64,000 nt of DNA from [Scytonema hofmanni] UTEX 2349 (GCF_000582685.1 NZ_KK073768.1:4567901-4631900), one strand, 5' to 3'. Numbered from the stretch's first letter, positions 34,657-44,332 are shown. The notes: generated by a model from the letters alone, not told the origin. Translations and numbers: made by a program.

Positions 34657-35148
34657 TTAGTACTCTATTGCCGAGATAGAGTTACTGTTTCGGGTGTACT
34701 CACCATAGTATGCCCAATTTAGATATCCACCATCACCATTATTTGCCAAGGTGAACCCTTGACCTCTGACCGAGAAATATATTTCATAACCGCAGGTTCC
34801 AATCGTCATAGGAAGTTCAACGTGCTGGTGTATCCAAGTCCCCCAGGTGCTATGTTGTGTGTGGATAATCACAACATTGTAATCAGGAAATTGTTTGTGT
34901 GCTTCCTCTACAAAATTTCTAGTAAATGCCTCACGTTTCTCGTTATCCCGCCCTATTGCTGCCAACCATCCCATGATACCATTTGCAAGCCCCACAATCA
35001 AGGATACACTTGCTATCACTATTGGTACGACCGCCGTTGCAGTCACTTTCTCAGTCACAAGCATTTCAGAGTTGTAAGGTTTTAACCCCAATTTTTCCAG
35101 GTTCGGCTCGTAATCACCACCGCCAACTATTTTTATTGCGTTTGTCAT
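34657..35148 (-). CDS. unidentified protein with one membrane segment
   Basis: A 163-residue protein I do not recognise. A Gly-rich start (IKIVGGGDYEPNLEKLG) leads to one hydrophobic segment (about residues 38-65, VVPIVIASVSLIVGLANGIM), then a region containing DYNVVIIHTQHSTWGTWIHQ and, near the end, YEIYFSVRGQGFTLANNGDG. The C-terminal part is rich in aromatic and Gly residues with alternating pattern, suggesting a beta-structured domain. The ATG at 35148 is preceded by AAGGG. It has no operon mates; a toxin-like or surface role would be guesswork. Confidence 0.55.
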   Translation of the reverse strand: MTNAIKIVGGGDYEPNLEKLGLKPYNSEMLVTEKVTATAVVPIVIASVSLIVGLANGIMGWLAAIGRDNEKREAFTRNFVEEAHKQFPDYNVVIIHTQHSTWGTWIHQHVELPMTIGTCGYEIYFSVRGQGFTLANNGDGGYLNWAYYGEYTRNSNSISAIEY

Positions 35149-35722
35149 CTGTTTTTTCCCTTCTAATTGCTCTTAGCTTGCACCTTCAACCAAAACCAAG
35201 CCACCAAAGTTTACAATTTTAAGAAAAAAGTTAAGGATTTAGCACCAGCAATTTCCCAAAGCTATTCCCCATATTGGTTTGAGTTACGAAAAATTTAATA
35301 ACCTCGCAACCATTAGTTAACGTCATTCTTAATTTTGGAAAAACCACCAAGTTAAGAACTATGCTTCCGTTTACCTTATCCTGAGCAAACTCCAATTCAA
35401 AGCTTATATATACTCAAAACGGCTTGGAGCTTTACTTTTCAATAATCACAAAAGCTTTATCACGCAAAGCTTACAGCCGGTGCAAAAAGTTCAACTATGA
35501 GCCGTTTGCAGTATATTTATGTATTTAGAAGTATTGACAATATAGACTTTTCTTGAAATTGTCAAGGATGGGCGCGTTGAGAATGAACTTTTTGGAATTT
35601 TATTTGTAAGATTTGTAACTATACTGCATAAACTTGTAAAGTGCATAAATCATAACAGTATTCACCTATAACTAATAAGCAGATTACTAAGCACATTCTG
35701 ATCCTGTATTTGAGAGTTAAAA
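35149..35722. other. 574-bp intergenic region with an inverted repeat pair
   Basis: No gene seen. TATATACTCAAAACGGCT (35407-35424) and AGCCGTTTGCAGTATATT (35500-35517) are inverted repeats matching at 15 of 18 positions, enclosing 75 bp: a possible small MITE or regulatory structure. TTGACA at about 35535 could be a -35 box for the HTH-AAA gene. Confidence 0.45.
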
Positions 35723-37213
35723 ATGCAATTACAATCAAAAAATCAACTACGGCGACGGGGTGCGACTCTGACGGCTCAAGGCTCAAGGAAACTCAATCAA
35801 GCAAAAGCCGAGGTAGAAATTCAGCAAAACTTTAAGCGATACACTCTCGAAGACCTCAGTGAAAAAACAGGTTTAACCCCCAATACCCTCAGCAAGGTCT
35901 TTAATGGCTCAACTGGAGTCGATAAGCGAACCCTGGAGTGCTGCTTCAATGCCTTTAATCTAACTTTGTTAAAGGACGATTATCTCTACCTGGAGCCTGA
36001 TCAAGACAATCTTGCCGAGATTGGCTCAATGTCCGCGAATGAAAACTATTGTCCTATCGAACCAGTCTGCGATTCTCGCACCAATCCGCCTCAAACCTAC
36101 AAAATGGAACGATCGCCTGACAATCTGCAACCTCGTCCCCCAATCGTACCAGGAGGGCAGATGCCCCTGGATTCAGTCTTTTACATTGACCGTCCCATTC
36201 TCGAATCCCTCTGTTACGAAGCCATCCAGGAACCTGGTGCGCTGGTCAACATCCGTGCCCCCAAGCAAATGGGCAAAACCTCCCTAATGACCCGCATCCT
36301 GGCTTATTCTCAAATGAATGGCGATCGCACTGTTTCCCTGAACTTGCAACTTGCCGACGAGGAGATTTTACAGAACCTAGAACGCTTCCTACAATGGTTC
36401 TGTGTCAGAGTCAGCAAGCAGTTAGACTTGCCAGATGCGATCGCCCTTTGGGCGATCGCATCTTTTTGGGATAACTCGTTGGGTAGCAAATCGAACACTA
36501 CGGACTACTTAGAGAAGATTCTCTTAGCCAAACTCGTTCGCGCAGGGTCTTCAAGGGAGAATCGCTCCCTGGTGATTGCCATCGATGAACTCAACGAGCT
36601 TTTTGCCTACCCGGACATTGCTCGTGAATTTCTCCTACTTTTGCGAACCTGGTCTGAGCAAGCCAAAGAAAGCGATGCAGACATTAATCCTTGGCACAAG
36701 CTGCGACTGGTGACGGTTCATTCTACTGAAATCCTGATGCCTCCCTCGATCAATCCCTCACTGTTGAATACTGGGCTAGTTATTGAGTTACCTGAGTTTA
36801 CCCCGGCTCAGGTGCAGGATTTTGCAAATCGGTGGGGAGAGGAAATGACGGTGCAACAAATTGAGCAATTGATTACCCTTTTGGGAGGACATCCCTATCG
36901 CTTGCAGTTGGCTTTTTATTACCTTCAGCAACAGACAGTAACCCTGGAAGAATTGTTAGAAAATTCTGCGATCGCCACCACCATCTATGCAGAGCATCTA
37001 AAACAACAATGGTGGAACCTGCAACGCTATCCCGATTTAGTACCATTGTTTACAGAAATCGTCAAGCAATCAAATCTTGTATATTGTGAGGCTTGCACCG
37101 CCTCACAATTGTACAAGATGGGGTTGGTGCATTTGCATGGTATAATGGCAAATCCTGCCTGCGAGTTATTTCGTCCGTTTTTTAGCGATCGCCTGCGGCA
37201 AATCAACAATTAG
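35723..37213 (+). CDS. HTH plus AAA-like (STAND-type) ATPase
   Basis: A 496-residue protein with an N-terminal helix-turn-helix (about residues 40-75, YTLEDLSEKTGLTPNTLSKV) and an AAA-like ATPase module common in cyanobacteria. Key blocks are PLDSVFYIDRPILESLCYEA, the P-loop RAPKQMGKTSLMTRIL, Walker B-like LVIAIDELNELFAYPDIARE, and the helical lid ending ELLENSAIATT. Many relatives carry WD40 or TPR sensors after this module; this one stops after the ATPase, so the sensor is missing or in trans. HIP1 pairs (GCGATCGCCCTTTGGGCGAT) lie in the coding sequence. Role unknown; signalling or defence is possible. Confidence 0.75.
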   Translation: MQLQSKNQLRRRGATLTAQGSRKLNQAKAEVEIQQNFKRYTLEDLSEKTGLTPNTLSKVFNGSTGVDKRTLECCFNAFNLTLLKDDYLYLEPDQDNLAEIGSMSANENYCPIEPVCDSRTNPPQTYKMERSPDNLQPRPPIVPGGQMPLDSVFYIDRPILESLCYEAIQEPGALVNIRAPKQMGKTSLMTRILAYSQMNGDRTVSLNLQLADEEILQNLERFLQWFCVRVSKQLDLPDAIALWAIASFWDNSLGSKSNTTDYLEKILLAKLVRAGSSRENRSLVIAIDELNELFAYPDIAREFLLLLRTWSEQAKESDADINPWHKLRLVTVHSTEILMPPSINPSLLNTGLVIELPEFTPAQVQDFANRWGEEMTVQQIEQLITLLGGHPYRLQLAFYYLQQQTVTLEELLENSAIATTIYAEHLKQQWWNLQRYPDLVPLFTEIVKQSNLVYCEACTASQLYKMGLVHLHGIMANPACELFRPFFSDRLRQINN

Positions 37214-37244
37214 GGGTTGCCAAGAACAGGCACACCGCACCCTT

Positions 37245-39551
37245 CTACAGTGTCGGTGCTGATACGCAAGCATTTACTAAAGGCAATAACGGACCAAGTT
37301 GTTCTTGTCCGTTCACAGCTAATTCGCTGTGACACAAATATACTCTCTGTGATACACGAGATAGCAAATCAGCTAAAATGCGTTGTAATCGCTGTTGTTC
37401 TGACAATTTATCGTCTTCTGCTGTCCAAGGCTGTCCTAATCTGTGTTGCAGAAAGAAAGGGGCACCAAATAAGGTTGCTGCACCACCTTTTGACCATAAA
37501 GGTGAACCAGCATCCAGCCAAAAATGCCAGCGGTGCGATCGCCTACTTGCGCGATATTGAAAAATTGTCGCTAAGGTGACAGCTTTGCTAGCTGGTCCTA
37601 CAGGACGCATTGGGTAAGGGTTAGCGGTAATGGTTCCCCGACGCAGCAGTTGTATAAATTCACCGACTGTAGAGGAGGGGGAGAGGGGAGATAAGGGGGA
37701 TAAGGGAGATAAGGGAGATAAAGAAGAAATTCTTGTTTGTCCCCCTCCTGCTCCCCCTGCTCCCCCTGCTCCCTCATCTCCCCCTGCTTTCCCTGCCCCC
37801 ATCCCCGCTCCAGATAATGGCGTCTGCCGTAACCTGGTATCAATTTCCCAGTAATGTTGGGCGGTTTCCAGTAATTCCCGCAGTGGGGCTAATTGTTCGT
37901 AGGGGAGATTGCTACCATTCCACAAAAAGCGTTGAATTGCTCTATCTAATAAGGAAATTGGACTGGGGATAAGTCGTAATTCTTGTTGCGATCGCTGTTG
38001 TTCTATCCACTCTAATATCTGAGTATACGCTTTAGTCGCTGCATAGCCGATTCTATCCCAGCGATCGAAGGCAGTAACGGCAAGCAAATTCGGGCGATCA
38101 AGATGCGGCACAAAGCAGTAATCTGCTATTAATCCTGCTCTTACTGGGTCGATGTAATGACTAGAAACCAAAGAAGGAAATAATAATTCATCTTTCCCCC
38201 CCTCCCCCCCGCTATATCCCTTACTCAAAACAACCAGCATCTCAGCTACAGCATCTCGGTCTACCAAGCGTCCCAAATCAGGATAAACTAGTGCCATAAG
38301 TGTAAGTAAGGCACGGATAATTGGTGAAGCAATCAAAGGGCGTTGGTCGTTGAGGGATTCTAAAAATATTCCTTGCTTAGTTAGAATTTCTACTAGGGTA
38401 TAACGAGCGATCGCATCTAAACCAGGTGCAATTATTGCAACTTGATCGGCTTCAACTTCTCCAGTTTTGATCGCTTTGACAATTTCTTCTGCTGTTTGTC
38501 GCAACAGTTGAGCGCGGGATGTCGTTTGAATCGATCGCACTACCTCTGGTAAACTCGAAAGCATCGATTCTGTAACTAATTCCACCATCGGCACGGTAAG
38601 CGTATCTGCAAGGCTGTTTTCTGCTGGTTGATTTAAAATTTCTACTCGACAACGCCTTCCTAACTCTTCTACGTATTTCGGATCTGCTCCCAATCCCCAG
38701 CGCACACCCCCATCAGGATTGTAAGTAAAAGCTCCTACAGCACCTTGATCTAACAAAAAGTCAAATAAGCGACGTGCTACCCCTGGATACTCATCTACGT
38801 CATCAGCTAACACTGCTTGGTAACGTTTAATTAAGCGCTGTTGATAAAGGCGATCGCTTAACAAATGTTGACACCAAAGTTCGGTGATAATTCCATAAGT
38901 CAATAATCCCCTTTCCAAACACCAGTTACGCCAATCTAAAAGCAAAGTGCCTAACAATTGCGGATCTAAATTTACCGTATTTTCTTGTGGTAATATAGCT
39001 TTTGTTAAAATTTGGCTAATATCTTCGCAGGGTACACCACTGTAAGCCGCTAATTGCAATAAGTCCAGGATGCGACGCACAACTCGATACTCCGAACCTC
39101 CCAAAGCTTGGAGAAAGTTTTCATCCAAATGCGATCGCCAAAGCTTAGTTGCTAATTCTTGCTCAGTCTCTGGACGTAATCTAACCGGAAATTGAGCTTT
39201 TAAGTGTAAAGATTGAATTAATAGGGGCCAAAATAAAATAATCTCATCCTGAAAAAACCCCAAGATCGTCTTAGCACGTACTGGATATTTTCCCTGAGTT
39301 GATGTAATAATTCTATCTGCCAACTGTCGTCGATTATCGTCATTGGCGGCAAACACTAAAACTGCTGGTTTTGTTTGCTGAAGATAGGGGTATTTTTGTC
39401 GGGGTAAATCTTTTTTTTGTCCTGGCTTTTTAGTATAAAATAATTCCTGGTTTGGATTTTCAGTTTGCAGCCAATTACAGAACTGCTTCACCAAGCGAGC
39501 AGTCTTACCACTGCGGCTAGCGCCTACAATCCAAAGTGAATCAGAAACCAC
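37245..39551 (-). CDS. UvrD/RecB-like superfamily 1 helicase-related protein with repeat insertion
   Basis: A 768-residue protein. The N-terminal P-loop is LWIVGASRSGKTARLVKQF, and AVLADDVDEYPGVARRLFDF resembles the SF1 Walker B motif. Later blocks (VAIIAPGLDAIARYTLVEIL, RPLIASPIIRALLTLMALVY) match motifs of the UvrD/AddB type. Residues about 581-628 are Gly-Ala-rich then (SPL)n and are encoded by short-repeat DNA inserted in frame. The conserved C-terminus (VGPASKAVTLATIFQYRASR, FWLDAGSPLW) resumes after it. It probably takes part in DNA repair or recombination. Convergent with the HTH-AAA gene, 31 bp apart. Confidence 0.8.
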   Translation of the reverse strand: MVSDSLWIVGASRSGKTARLVKQFCNWLQTENPNQELFYTKKPGQKKDLPRQKYPYLQQTKPAVLVFAANDDNRRQLADRIITSTQGKYPVRAKTILGFFQDEIILFWPLLIQSLHLKAQFPVRLRPETEQELATKLWRSHLDENFLQALGGSEYRVVRRILDLLQLAAYSGVPCEDISQILTKAILPQENTVNLDPQLLGTLLLDWRNWCLERGLLTYGIITELWCQHLLSDRLYQQRLIKRYQAVLADDVDEYPGVARRLFDFLLDQGAVGAFTYNPDGGVRWGLGADPKYVEELGRRCRVEILNQPAENSLADTLTVPMVELVTESMLSSLPEVVRSIQTTSRAQLLRQTAEEIVKAIKTGEVEADQVAIIAPGLDAIARYTLVEILTKQGIFLESLNDQRPLIASPIIRALLTLMALVYPDLGRLVDRDAVAEMLVVLSKGYSGGEGGKDELLFPSLVSSHYIDPVRAGLIADYCFVPHLDRPNLLAVTAFDRWDRIGYAATKAYTQILEWIEQQRSQQELRLIPSPISLLDRAIQRFLWNGSNLPYEQLAPLRELLETAQHYWEIDTRLRQTPLSGAGMGAGKAGGDEGAGGAGGAGGGQTRISSLSPLSPLSPLSPLSPSSTVGEFIQLLRRGTITANPYPMRPVGPASKAVTLATIFQYRASRRSHRWHFWLDAGSPLWSKGGAATLFGAPFFLQHRLGQPWTAEDDKLSEQQRLQRILADLLSRVSQRVYLCHSELAVNGQEQLGPLLPLVNACVSAPTL
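37671..37812. repeat. short-repeat tract inside the helicase gene
   Basis: AGGGGGAGA, GATAAGGGA and CTCCCCCTG repeats in the coding frame of the helicase gene. The tract keeps the frame open and yields Gly-Ala and Ser-Pro-Leu repeats. Confidence 0.85.
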
Positions 39552-39639
39552 AAACCATCTCCAAAGTTAATCTCTTATTATAGCTTATGCGTTAACTTAA
39601 AGTTAATAATCACCAAAAAGTGCTGGATGATTGCCGACG

Positions 39640-40974
39640 ATGAAGATTTCTTTTTTTCGCCAAAAAGTATATAATTTTCTGCTAGCTGCTTACCGATGGT
39701 ACTTAGTGACAGCAGAACGTTCTCTAGAGCAAGCTTACAAAGCAGCGTTACACATTAAGGGTATAGAAGACGAATATTTTAATGGTAATAAAATAGACTT
39801 TGACTCATCTAAATACACCAACAGCATGATGGATTATTTTGAGTCAGATCTGCAAAAACAATTAAAAATTGCTCGAATGCGGCTGACAGAGTTTAAAGCT
39901 AGCCGTTATTTTCTCAGCGAATCTAACGAAAAAGCTGCCAAGAAAGCAGGGATAGAATATACTAATCCGGCGACAATTTTAGAAAAACTTAAATTTATCG
40001 ATGAAGTTATCGCCAAATACACCACTTTTGATTATGAAACAACTTCTTCAGATTTAGTTACCGATCCTAAACTGGAAAATATTCCTTTAGATTCAGCGAT
40101 CGCACCAAATATTGCACCGGCACCATTAGCGCAAAGGTTCTCAAGTAAAACTTGGGATAAAAAACCCCTAAATAAGGCAAATTCAACCGGAATATTGCCT
40201 CGTTCAATTTTAAGTACTATTACTCGTTTGCAAGTTGAGTTAGATCCGAAATCCGAACAAGATGTTGTTAAAAACTTTCGTCAGGCTCAAAGAAGAACAA
40301 TTATATCTGTCAGATTTCTTTTACTATTAATTATAGTGCCAATTCTAACTCATCAACTATCAAAAACATTGGTTGTCGGACCACTTGTTGATAGTTTTAG
40401 AAGTTCCGAGCAAACTGGAATCTTCATCAATTATGAAATGGAAGAAGAAGCACTCCAAGCACTAGAAAAATTTGAACAGAGAACAAAGTTCGACATTCTT
40501 ATAGGCAGATTAACCCCCCTATCTCCTGAGGAGATGAAAAACGAGGTAAAAGAAAAGGCTCTTGAGATTGCCCAAGAATTTCGTGCCGAAAGCTCAAGTG
40601 CGATTAAAAATGTTTTTGCTGACCTTTGCTCGGTTGTTGCTGTTATCTCGCTTTTACTGGTGAGTAAACCCTCCATTGCCGTAATCAAAGATTTCTTAGA
40701 TAATATAGTATATGGTCTGAGTGATAGTGCCAAAGCATTTATTATTATTTTGTTTACAGATGTTTTTGTCGGATTTCACTCACCTCATGGATGGGAAGTG
40801 CTTCTAGAGGGTATATCACGTCATTGGGGACTACCAGGTAATCACGATTTCATTTTCTTGTTTATTGCCACTTTTCCAGTAATTTTAGATACCATATTTA
40901 AGTACTGGATCTTCCGATACCTAAACCGCATATCACCTTCAGCAGTAGCAACCTACCGCAATATGAATGAATAA
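39640..40974 (+). CDS. pcxA: proton extrusion protein PcxA (CemA homologue)
   Basis: A 444-residue inner-membrane protein needed for light-driven proton extrusion, homologous to chloroplast CemA. The N-terminal half is cytosolic and helical (LAAYRWYLVTAERSLEQAYK). The CemA core begins RRTIISVRFLLLLIIVPILT and includes NVFADLCSVVAVISLLLVSK, FVGFHSPHGWEVLLEGISRH and WIFRYLNRISPSAVATYRNM. Four membrane helices are expected. The ATG at 39640 is preferred over the TTG at 39631. Divergent from the helicase gene. Confidence 0.93.
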   Translation: MKISFFRQKVYNFLLAAYRWYLVTAERSLEQAYKAALHIKGIEDEYFNGNKIDFDSSKYTNSMMDYFESDLQKQLKIARMRLTEFKASRYFLSESNEKAAKKAGIEYTNPATILEKLKFIDEVIAKYTTFDYETTSSDLVTDPKLENIPLDSAIAPNIAPAPLAQRFSSKTWDKKPLNKANSTGILPRSILSTITRLQVELDPKSEQDVVKNFRQAQRRTIISVRFLLLLIIVPILTHQLSKTLVVGPLVDSFRSSEQTGIFINYEMEEEALQALEKFEQRTKFDILIGRLTPLSPEEMKNEVKEKALEIAQEFRAESSSAIKNVFADLCSVVAVISLLLVSKPSIAVIKDFLDNIVYGLSDSAKAFIIILFTDVFVGFHSPHGWEVLLEGISRHWGLPGNHDFIFLFIATFPVILDTIFKYWIFRYLNRISPSAVATYRNMNE

Positions 40975-41094
40975 GCTTTGGGTAAAAATAGTTACCGAGT
41001 ATTACTTACTAGACAAGTAAAGTTTTGCTATTTGCTTGCGAACAAAGCAGAAAAAAATCAGTCTTTTCTACTAATAGAGTCATAAAGCCAAGCC

Positions 41095-41457
41095 ATGATT
41101 ATCAAACAAACACTTTCATTATTAGCAGTCTCTGCGCTGATGGTATTACCAGCTGGTATTGCCACAGCACAGGACATTGACGTTCAGACCGGCAGCATGA
41201 GAGTTAGAGTCAATGAAAACGGTACTACAATAATTAACTCGACTCCCAGACAAACAATTATCGTTCCTAATCGCGTACCTACGTCAAGAGCACGTGTTCT
41301 ATCAAATCGCAACCAGCGTTACAGCGTTTGGAAAAATTCTCAATCAACACCAAATATTTGTAATGGCAAAAAAATAACCCAGCGAAGTACTCAAACCAAT
41401 AGGTCTGGCACTTCGGTTAACCGTAGTTATAGTACCATGACAACAACATCTTGTTAA
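41095..41457 (+). CDS. small secreted protein, paralogue of the gene at 45465
   Basis: A 120-residue exported protein of unknown function. The signal peptide (about residues 1-25) ends GIATAQ. The mature part has DIDVQTGSMRVRVNENGTTI and ends NRSYSTMTTTSC, both shared with the larger protein at 45465-45980. Two Cys (C96-region SCTP-like PNICNGK and the last residue) could form a disulfide. It stands apart from the minus-strand secreted-protein cluster, 3 kb away. An intrinsic terminator follows at 41512. Confidence 0.7.
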   Translation: MIIKQTLSLLAVSALMVLPAGIATAQDIDVQTGSMRVRVNENGTTIINSTPRQTIIVPNRVPTSRARVLSNRNQRYSVWKNSQSTPNICNGKKITQRSTQTNRSGTSVNRSYSTMTTTSC

Positions 41458-41511
41458 CAAGTTACGAGTCGTGATGCGTAAACTACTTTAGTTTAACGGT
41501 TATGAAGACAC

Positions 41512-41555
41512 AACCCCTGCATCTATCCCTTATTCGGACAGGTGTGGGGGTTTTT
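41512..41555 (+). terminator. intrinsic terminator after the secreted protein gene
   Basis: AACCCCTGCA pairs with TGTGGGGGTT (10 bp including two G-T pairs) over a 21-base loop and is followed by TTTT. It lies 54 bp after the stop codon. Confidence 0.65.
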
Positions 41556-41918
41556 ACAACTTGCGCGATCGCTATGCTTATTATGCGTTGTCCACAACCC
41601 TTGATTAGACGTAGCACTTGGTAGTCTCTACATGTTTTTTACCAGATGTCTATTGATTAGTCTTGCCAAAGTTAAAAAATGTAACTAATTTTTCCGGAAC
41701 TTGCATAAATCTCCCAAGCTCATCATATAGATACAGCACAGCTGAAAGTTCCCAGGAGCTTTGCTGAGATATCTTTCAGCTTGGTTAGATCCGCTGATTT
41801 TCGCAGAAACCGAAAATCAAGACTTTTTCATCTAAAAAGTGAGTTATGAAAAACTGTAGTTTTCTAAGTAACATGACTAGGGAATTAAATATTAAAAATT
41901 TTCATTAGACATTTTTCG

Positions 41919-43190
41919 ATGAAAAAGACTCTGACAATCATCACTCTCAGCATACCCGTAGTTTTGTTAATACTTCTAGTACGGATGCCAAGTTTTGGAC
42001 AGCCGGAACTCAGTCCACCGGAATGTCAAGTCAAAAAGTGGGATCTACCAGTGTTATTGAAAACCAAAAATCAAAAAGCTTCATCTCCAGTACTTATCCA
42101 AAGGTCGCCAGTAGCTTGTTGTGAGGGTGATACGTCTTGTTTGGATCAAGTTTTATTTCAAGGTGAAAATACTCAGTTACCAGATAAAAAGATACTTTTA
42201 CAAGCTATCGATCGCAGTTTGGGATATTTGCAAACCAGTAATGCAGATACGGCTTACAAAAACTCATCAGTGCCGGGAATTACACGCGATCGCGTCAGCA
42301 AAAGTCTGCAAAGATTCCGCGAACTGCTGCTAAAATCTAAATCTGCTACAGAACTTCATACAGCTATTGAGCGCGATTTTGTCCTTTATCAGTCAATTGG
42401 TAAAGACAACAAAGGTTCTGTTTTGTTCACCGCTTATTATGAACCACTTTATGCTGCTAGTCGTGTTCCTACCGCAGAGTATCGCTATCCGATTTATAAA
42501 TTGCCTGCTGATATCCAATCTTGGTCAAAACCTCATCCGACACGAGTGCAACTAGAGGGAGTTGATGGATTGCAAGGTCAAGCAGGAAAGTTGGGGGGTT
42601 TAGAGTTGTTTTGGTTTCGCGATCGCCTGGAACCATATATGATTCAAATACAAGGATCTGCCAAACTTGATTTGACCGATGGCACACAAACTACCGTAGG
42701 CTATGCCGGTAATACAGCTTACAACTACAAAAGCATCGGACGAGAATTGGCTAATGATGGAATATTACCCCTTGAGGGGATGACAATGCCGATTATCCTG
42801 GATTATTTTCATAAGCAACCACAAGCGCTAAATATCTATATTCCTCGCGATCCCAGCTTTGTTTTTTTTCAAGAAAACTTCGGTGCAGCAGCGCAAGGTT
42901 CTATCCAAGTGGCACTTTCTCCAGAGCGTTCAATTGCTACAGATAAATCTATCATGCCTCCTGGTGCTTTAGCGTTAATTCGCGCTCCTTTTCCCTTTGT
43001 CAAGTCTAGTGGGGAAATGGAGCATCGAATCGTCAGCCGTTACGTTCTCGATCAAGATACTGGAGGTGCGATTAAAGGTGCGGGAAGGGTGGATTATTTT
43101 TTAGGTACTGGGAAAGTGGCAGGCGATCGCGCTGGTGTAACTGTCAGTGATGGACAACTATATTATCTGCTACTTAAGTCCCAGAAATAA
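41919..43190 (+). CDS. mltA: MltA-type murein transglycosylase
   Basis: A 423-residue lytic transglycosylase that trims peptidoglycan. The N-terminus is a signal/anchor helix (residues about 4-23). The MltA domain shows VLFTAYYEPLYAASR, the substrate groove LELFWFRDRLEPYMIQIQGS and IGRELANDGILPLEGMTM. The C-terminal 3D domain has the catalytic-type Asp residues in RYVLDQDTGGAIKGAGRVDY and FLGTGKVAGDRAG. It is a complete member; the two Cys pairs near residues 67-74 suggest the mature part is outside the cytoplasm. No operon mates. Confidence 0.92.
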   Translation: MKKTLTIITLSIPVVLLILLVRMPSFGQPELSPPECQVKKWDLPVLLKTKNQKASSPVLIQRSPVACCEGDTSCLDQVLFQGENTQLPDKKILLQAIDRSLGYLQTSNADTAYKNSSVPGITRDRVSKSLQRFRELLLKSKSATELHTAIERDFVLYQSIGKDNKGSVLFTAYYEPLYAASRVPTAEYRYPIYKLPADIQSWSKPHPTRVQLEGVDGLQGQAGKLGGLELFWFRDRLEPYMIQIQGSAKLDLTDGTQTTVGYAGNTAYNYKSIGRELANDGILPLEGMTMPIILDYFHKQPQALNIYIPRDPSFVFFQENFGAAAQGSIQVALSPERSIATDKSIMPPGALALIRAPFPFVKSSGEMEHRIVSRYVLDQDTGGAIKGAGRVDYFLGTGKVAGDRAGVTVSDGQLYYLLLKSQK

Positions 43191-43630
43191 ACTTATTTCC
43201 CTAGTAAAAGCGGAACTAATATTTACAACTATCATGATGGTGTTTGAAAAGTGATTTTTATAAAGTTAACAATTCATCTAACGCTTATTTTTCCAACTTA
43301 GTGATATAATCACAAGTCTTTGCCCTAAAAATTGTGTTTTATCTTCACTTTGTTTATCTAGGTGAATCTAATCCTTTACCCTCTTCATGAATAGCTAGGA
43401 ACTACAAAAATTCTAAGTCGTCATTTCAATTTACCATCCGAAATCTGTAATTTTTGTCCTAATTGCTAATGTGAAAACCTATTTTTATTTACCAAGTAAC
43501 TCTCTTTTGCCAATAAGATTAAGTCAAATCAAATCAGAAATATTCTTTGAAGAACTTATATATAGGACTCCTATTTGATTTTTGAACAAAACTTTCTCAC
43601 ACACAATTTCAGATATTCTGGGGGGTTAAA
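43191..43630. other. 440-bp intergenic region
   Basis: AT-rich, no repeat, hairpin or gene recognised. GGGGG at 43621 may serve as a weak ribosome site for the GTG at 43631. Confidence 0.5.
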
Positions 43631-44080
43631 GTGATCAGGATTTTAGTTGATGCTGATTTAATTTTAGAAGCTTTGATTAATCGCACCGAATTTATTGGAA
43701 ATATCAGAGAACTATTGGATAGAGTACACCCGTCAATACAAATGTATGTAACAGATGTTGGTTGGCAGAAAATTTACGATTATGCGAGTCGTTTTCAAGG
43801 TATTAAAATAGCAGAAATAGTCGTTGATTGGTTACAAGATAAAATTCAGATTTGCACTGTCGATCAGATAATTTTACAACAAGCACGCTCTTCACCACTT
43901 CGAGATTTTGAATCTGCCGTAGAATTAGTTTGTGCTAGTTATGAAAAATTAGATGCGATCGTTACCCATAAACATGATGATTTTGCTTTATGTTCTAACA
44001 AGTTTTGGATTTGGTCAGTCGCAGACTTGCGGTTGCGGGCAAATCTAGAAAATCAATTACAAGCAACTAGAACTAGTTAA
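43631..44080 (+). CDS. PIN-domain protein without antitoxin
   Basis: A 149-residue PIN-domain protein. The first acidic motif is ILVDADLILEAL (Asp7 and Asp9), the second DFESAVELVCASYEKLDAIV with Glu/Asp, and the last THKHDDFALC. These acidic positions suggest a metal-dependent RNase. The start is GTG. No small antitoxin gene lies upstream (440 bp empty) or downstream, so it may be a solitary, chromosomal PIN protein rather than a toxin. Confidence 0.75.
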   Translation: MIRILVDADLILEALINRTEFIGNIRELLDRVHPSIQMYVTDVGWQKIYDYASRFQGIKIAEIVVDWLQDKIQICTVDQIILQQARSSPLRDFESAVELVCASYEKLDAIVTHKHDDFALCSNKFWIWSVADLRLRANLENQLQATRTS

Positions 44081-44129
44081 TCATAAACTTGCTTCATACA
44101 ATGTCTAATCATATAACGTTGATAAGCTC

Positions 44130-44294
44130 GTAGTAAGGACTTCAGTCCTTATCTGATGAGGACTAAAGTCCTCACTACAAAAAACAAATATTAGGGGAGC
44201 ATTCCAAATGTGCAAAAAGCCCGCAGGCTATAAGCAAATACCTTTCAATTAAGCCCCAAATTATTGTAGAGACGTAGCAATGCTACGTCTCTAC
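44130..44294. repeat. two palindromic dispersed repeats
   Basis: GTAGTAAGGACTTCAGTCCT and its partner GAGGACTAAAGTCCTCACTAC (44130-44178), then GTAGAGACGTAGCA / TGCTACGTCTCTAC (44266-44294). They lie between the convergent PIN and secreted-protein genes. Confidence 0.7.
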
Positions 44295-44332
44295 GTACAT
44301 ACCATTTTAGATTAAACAAAAGTTGATTCACG

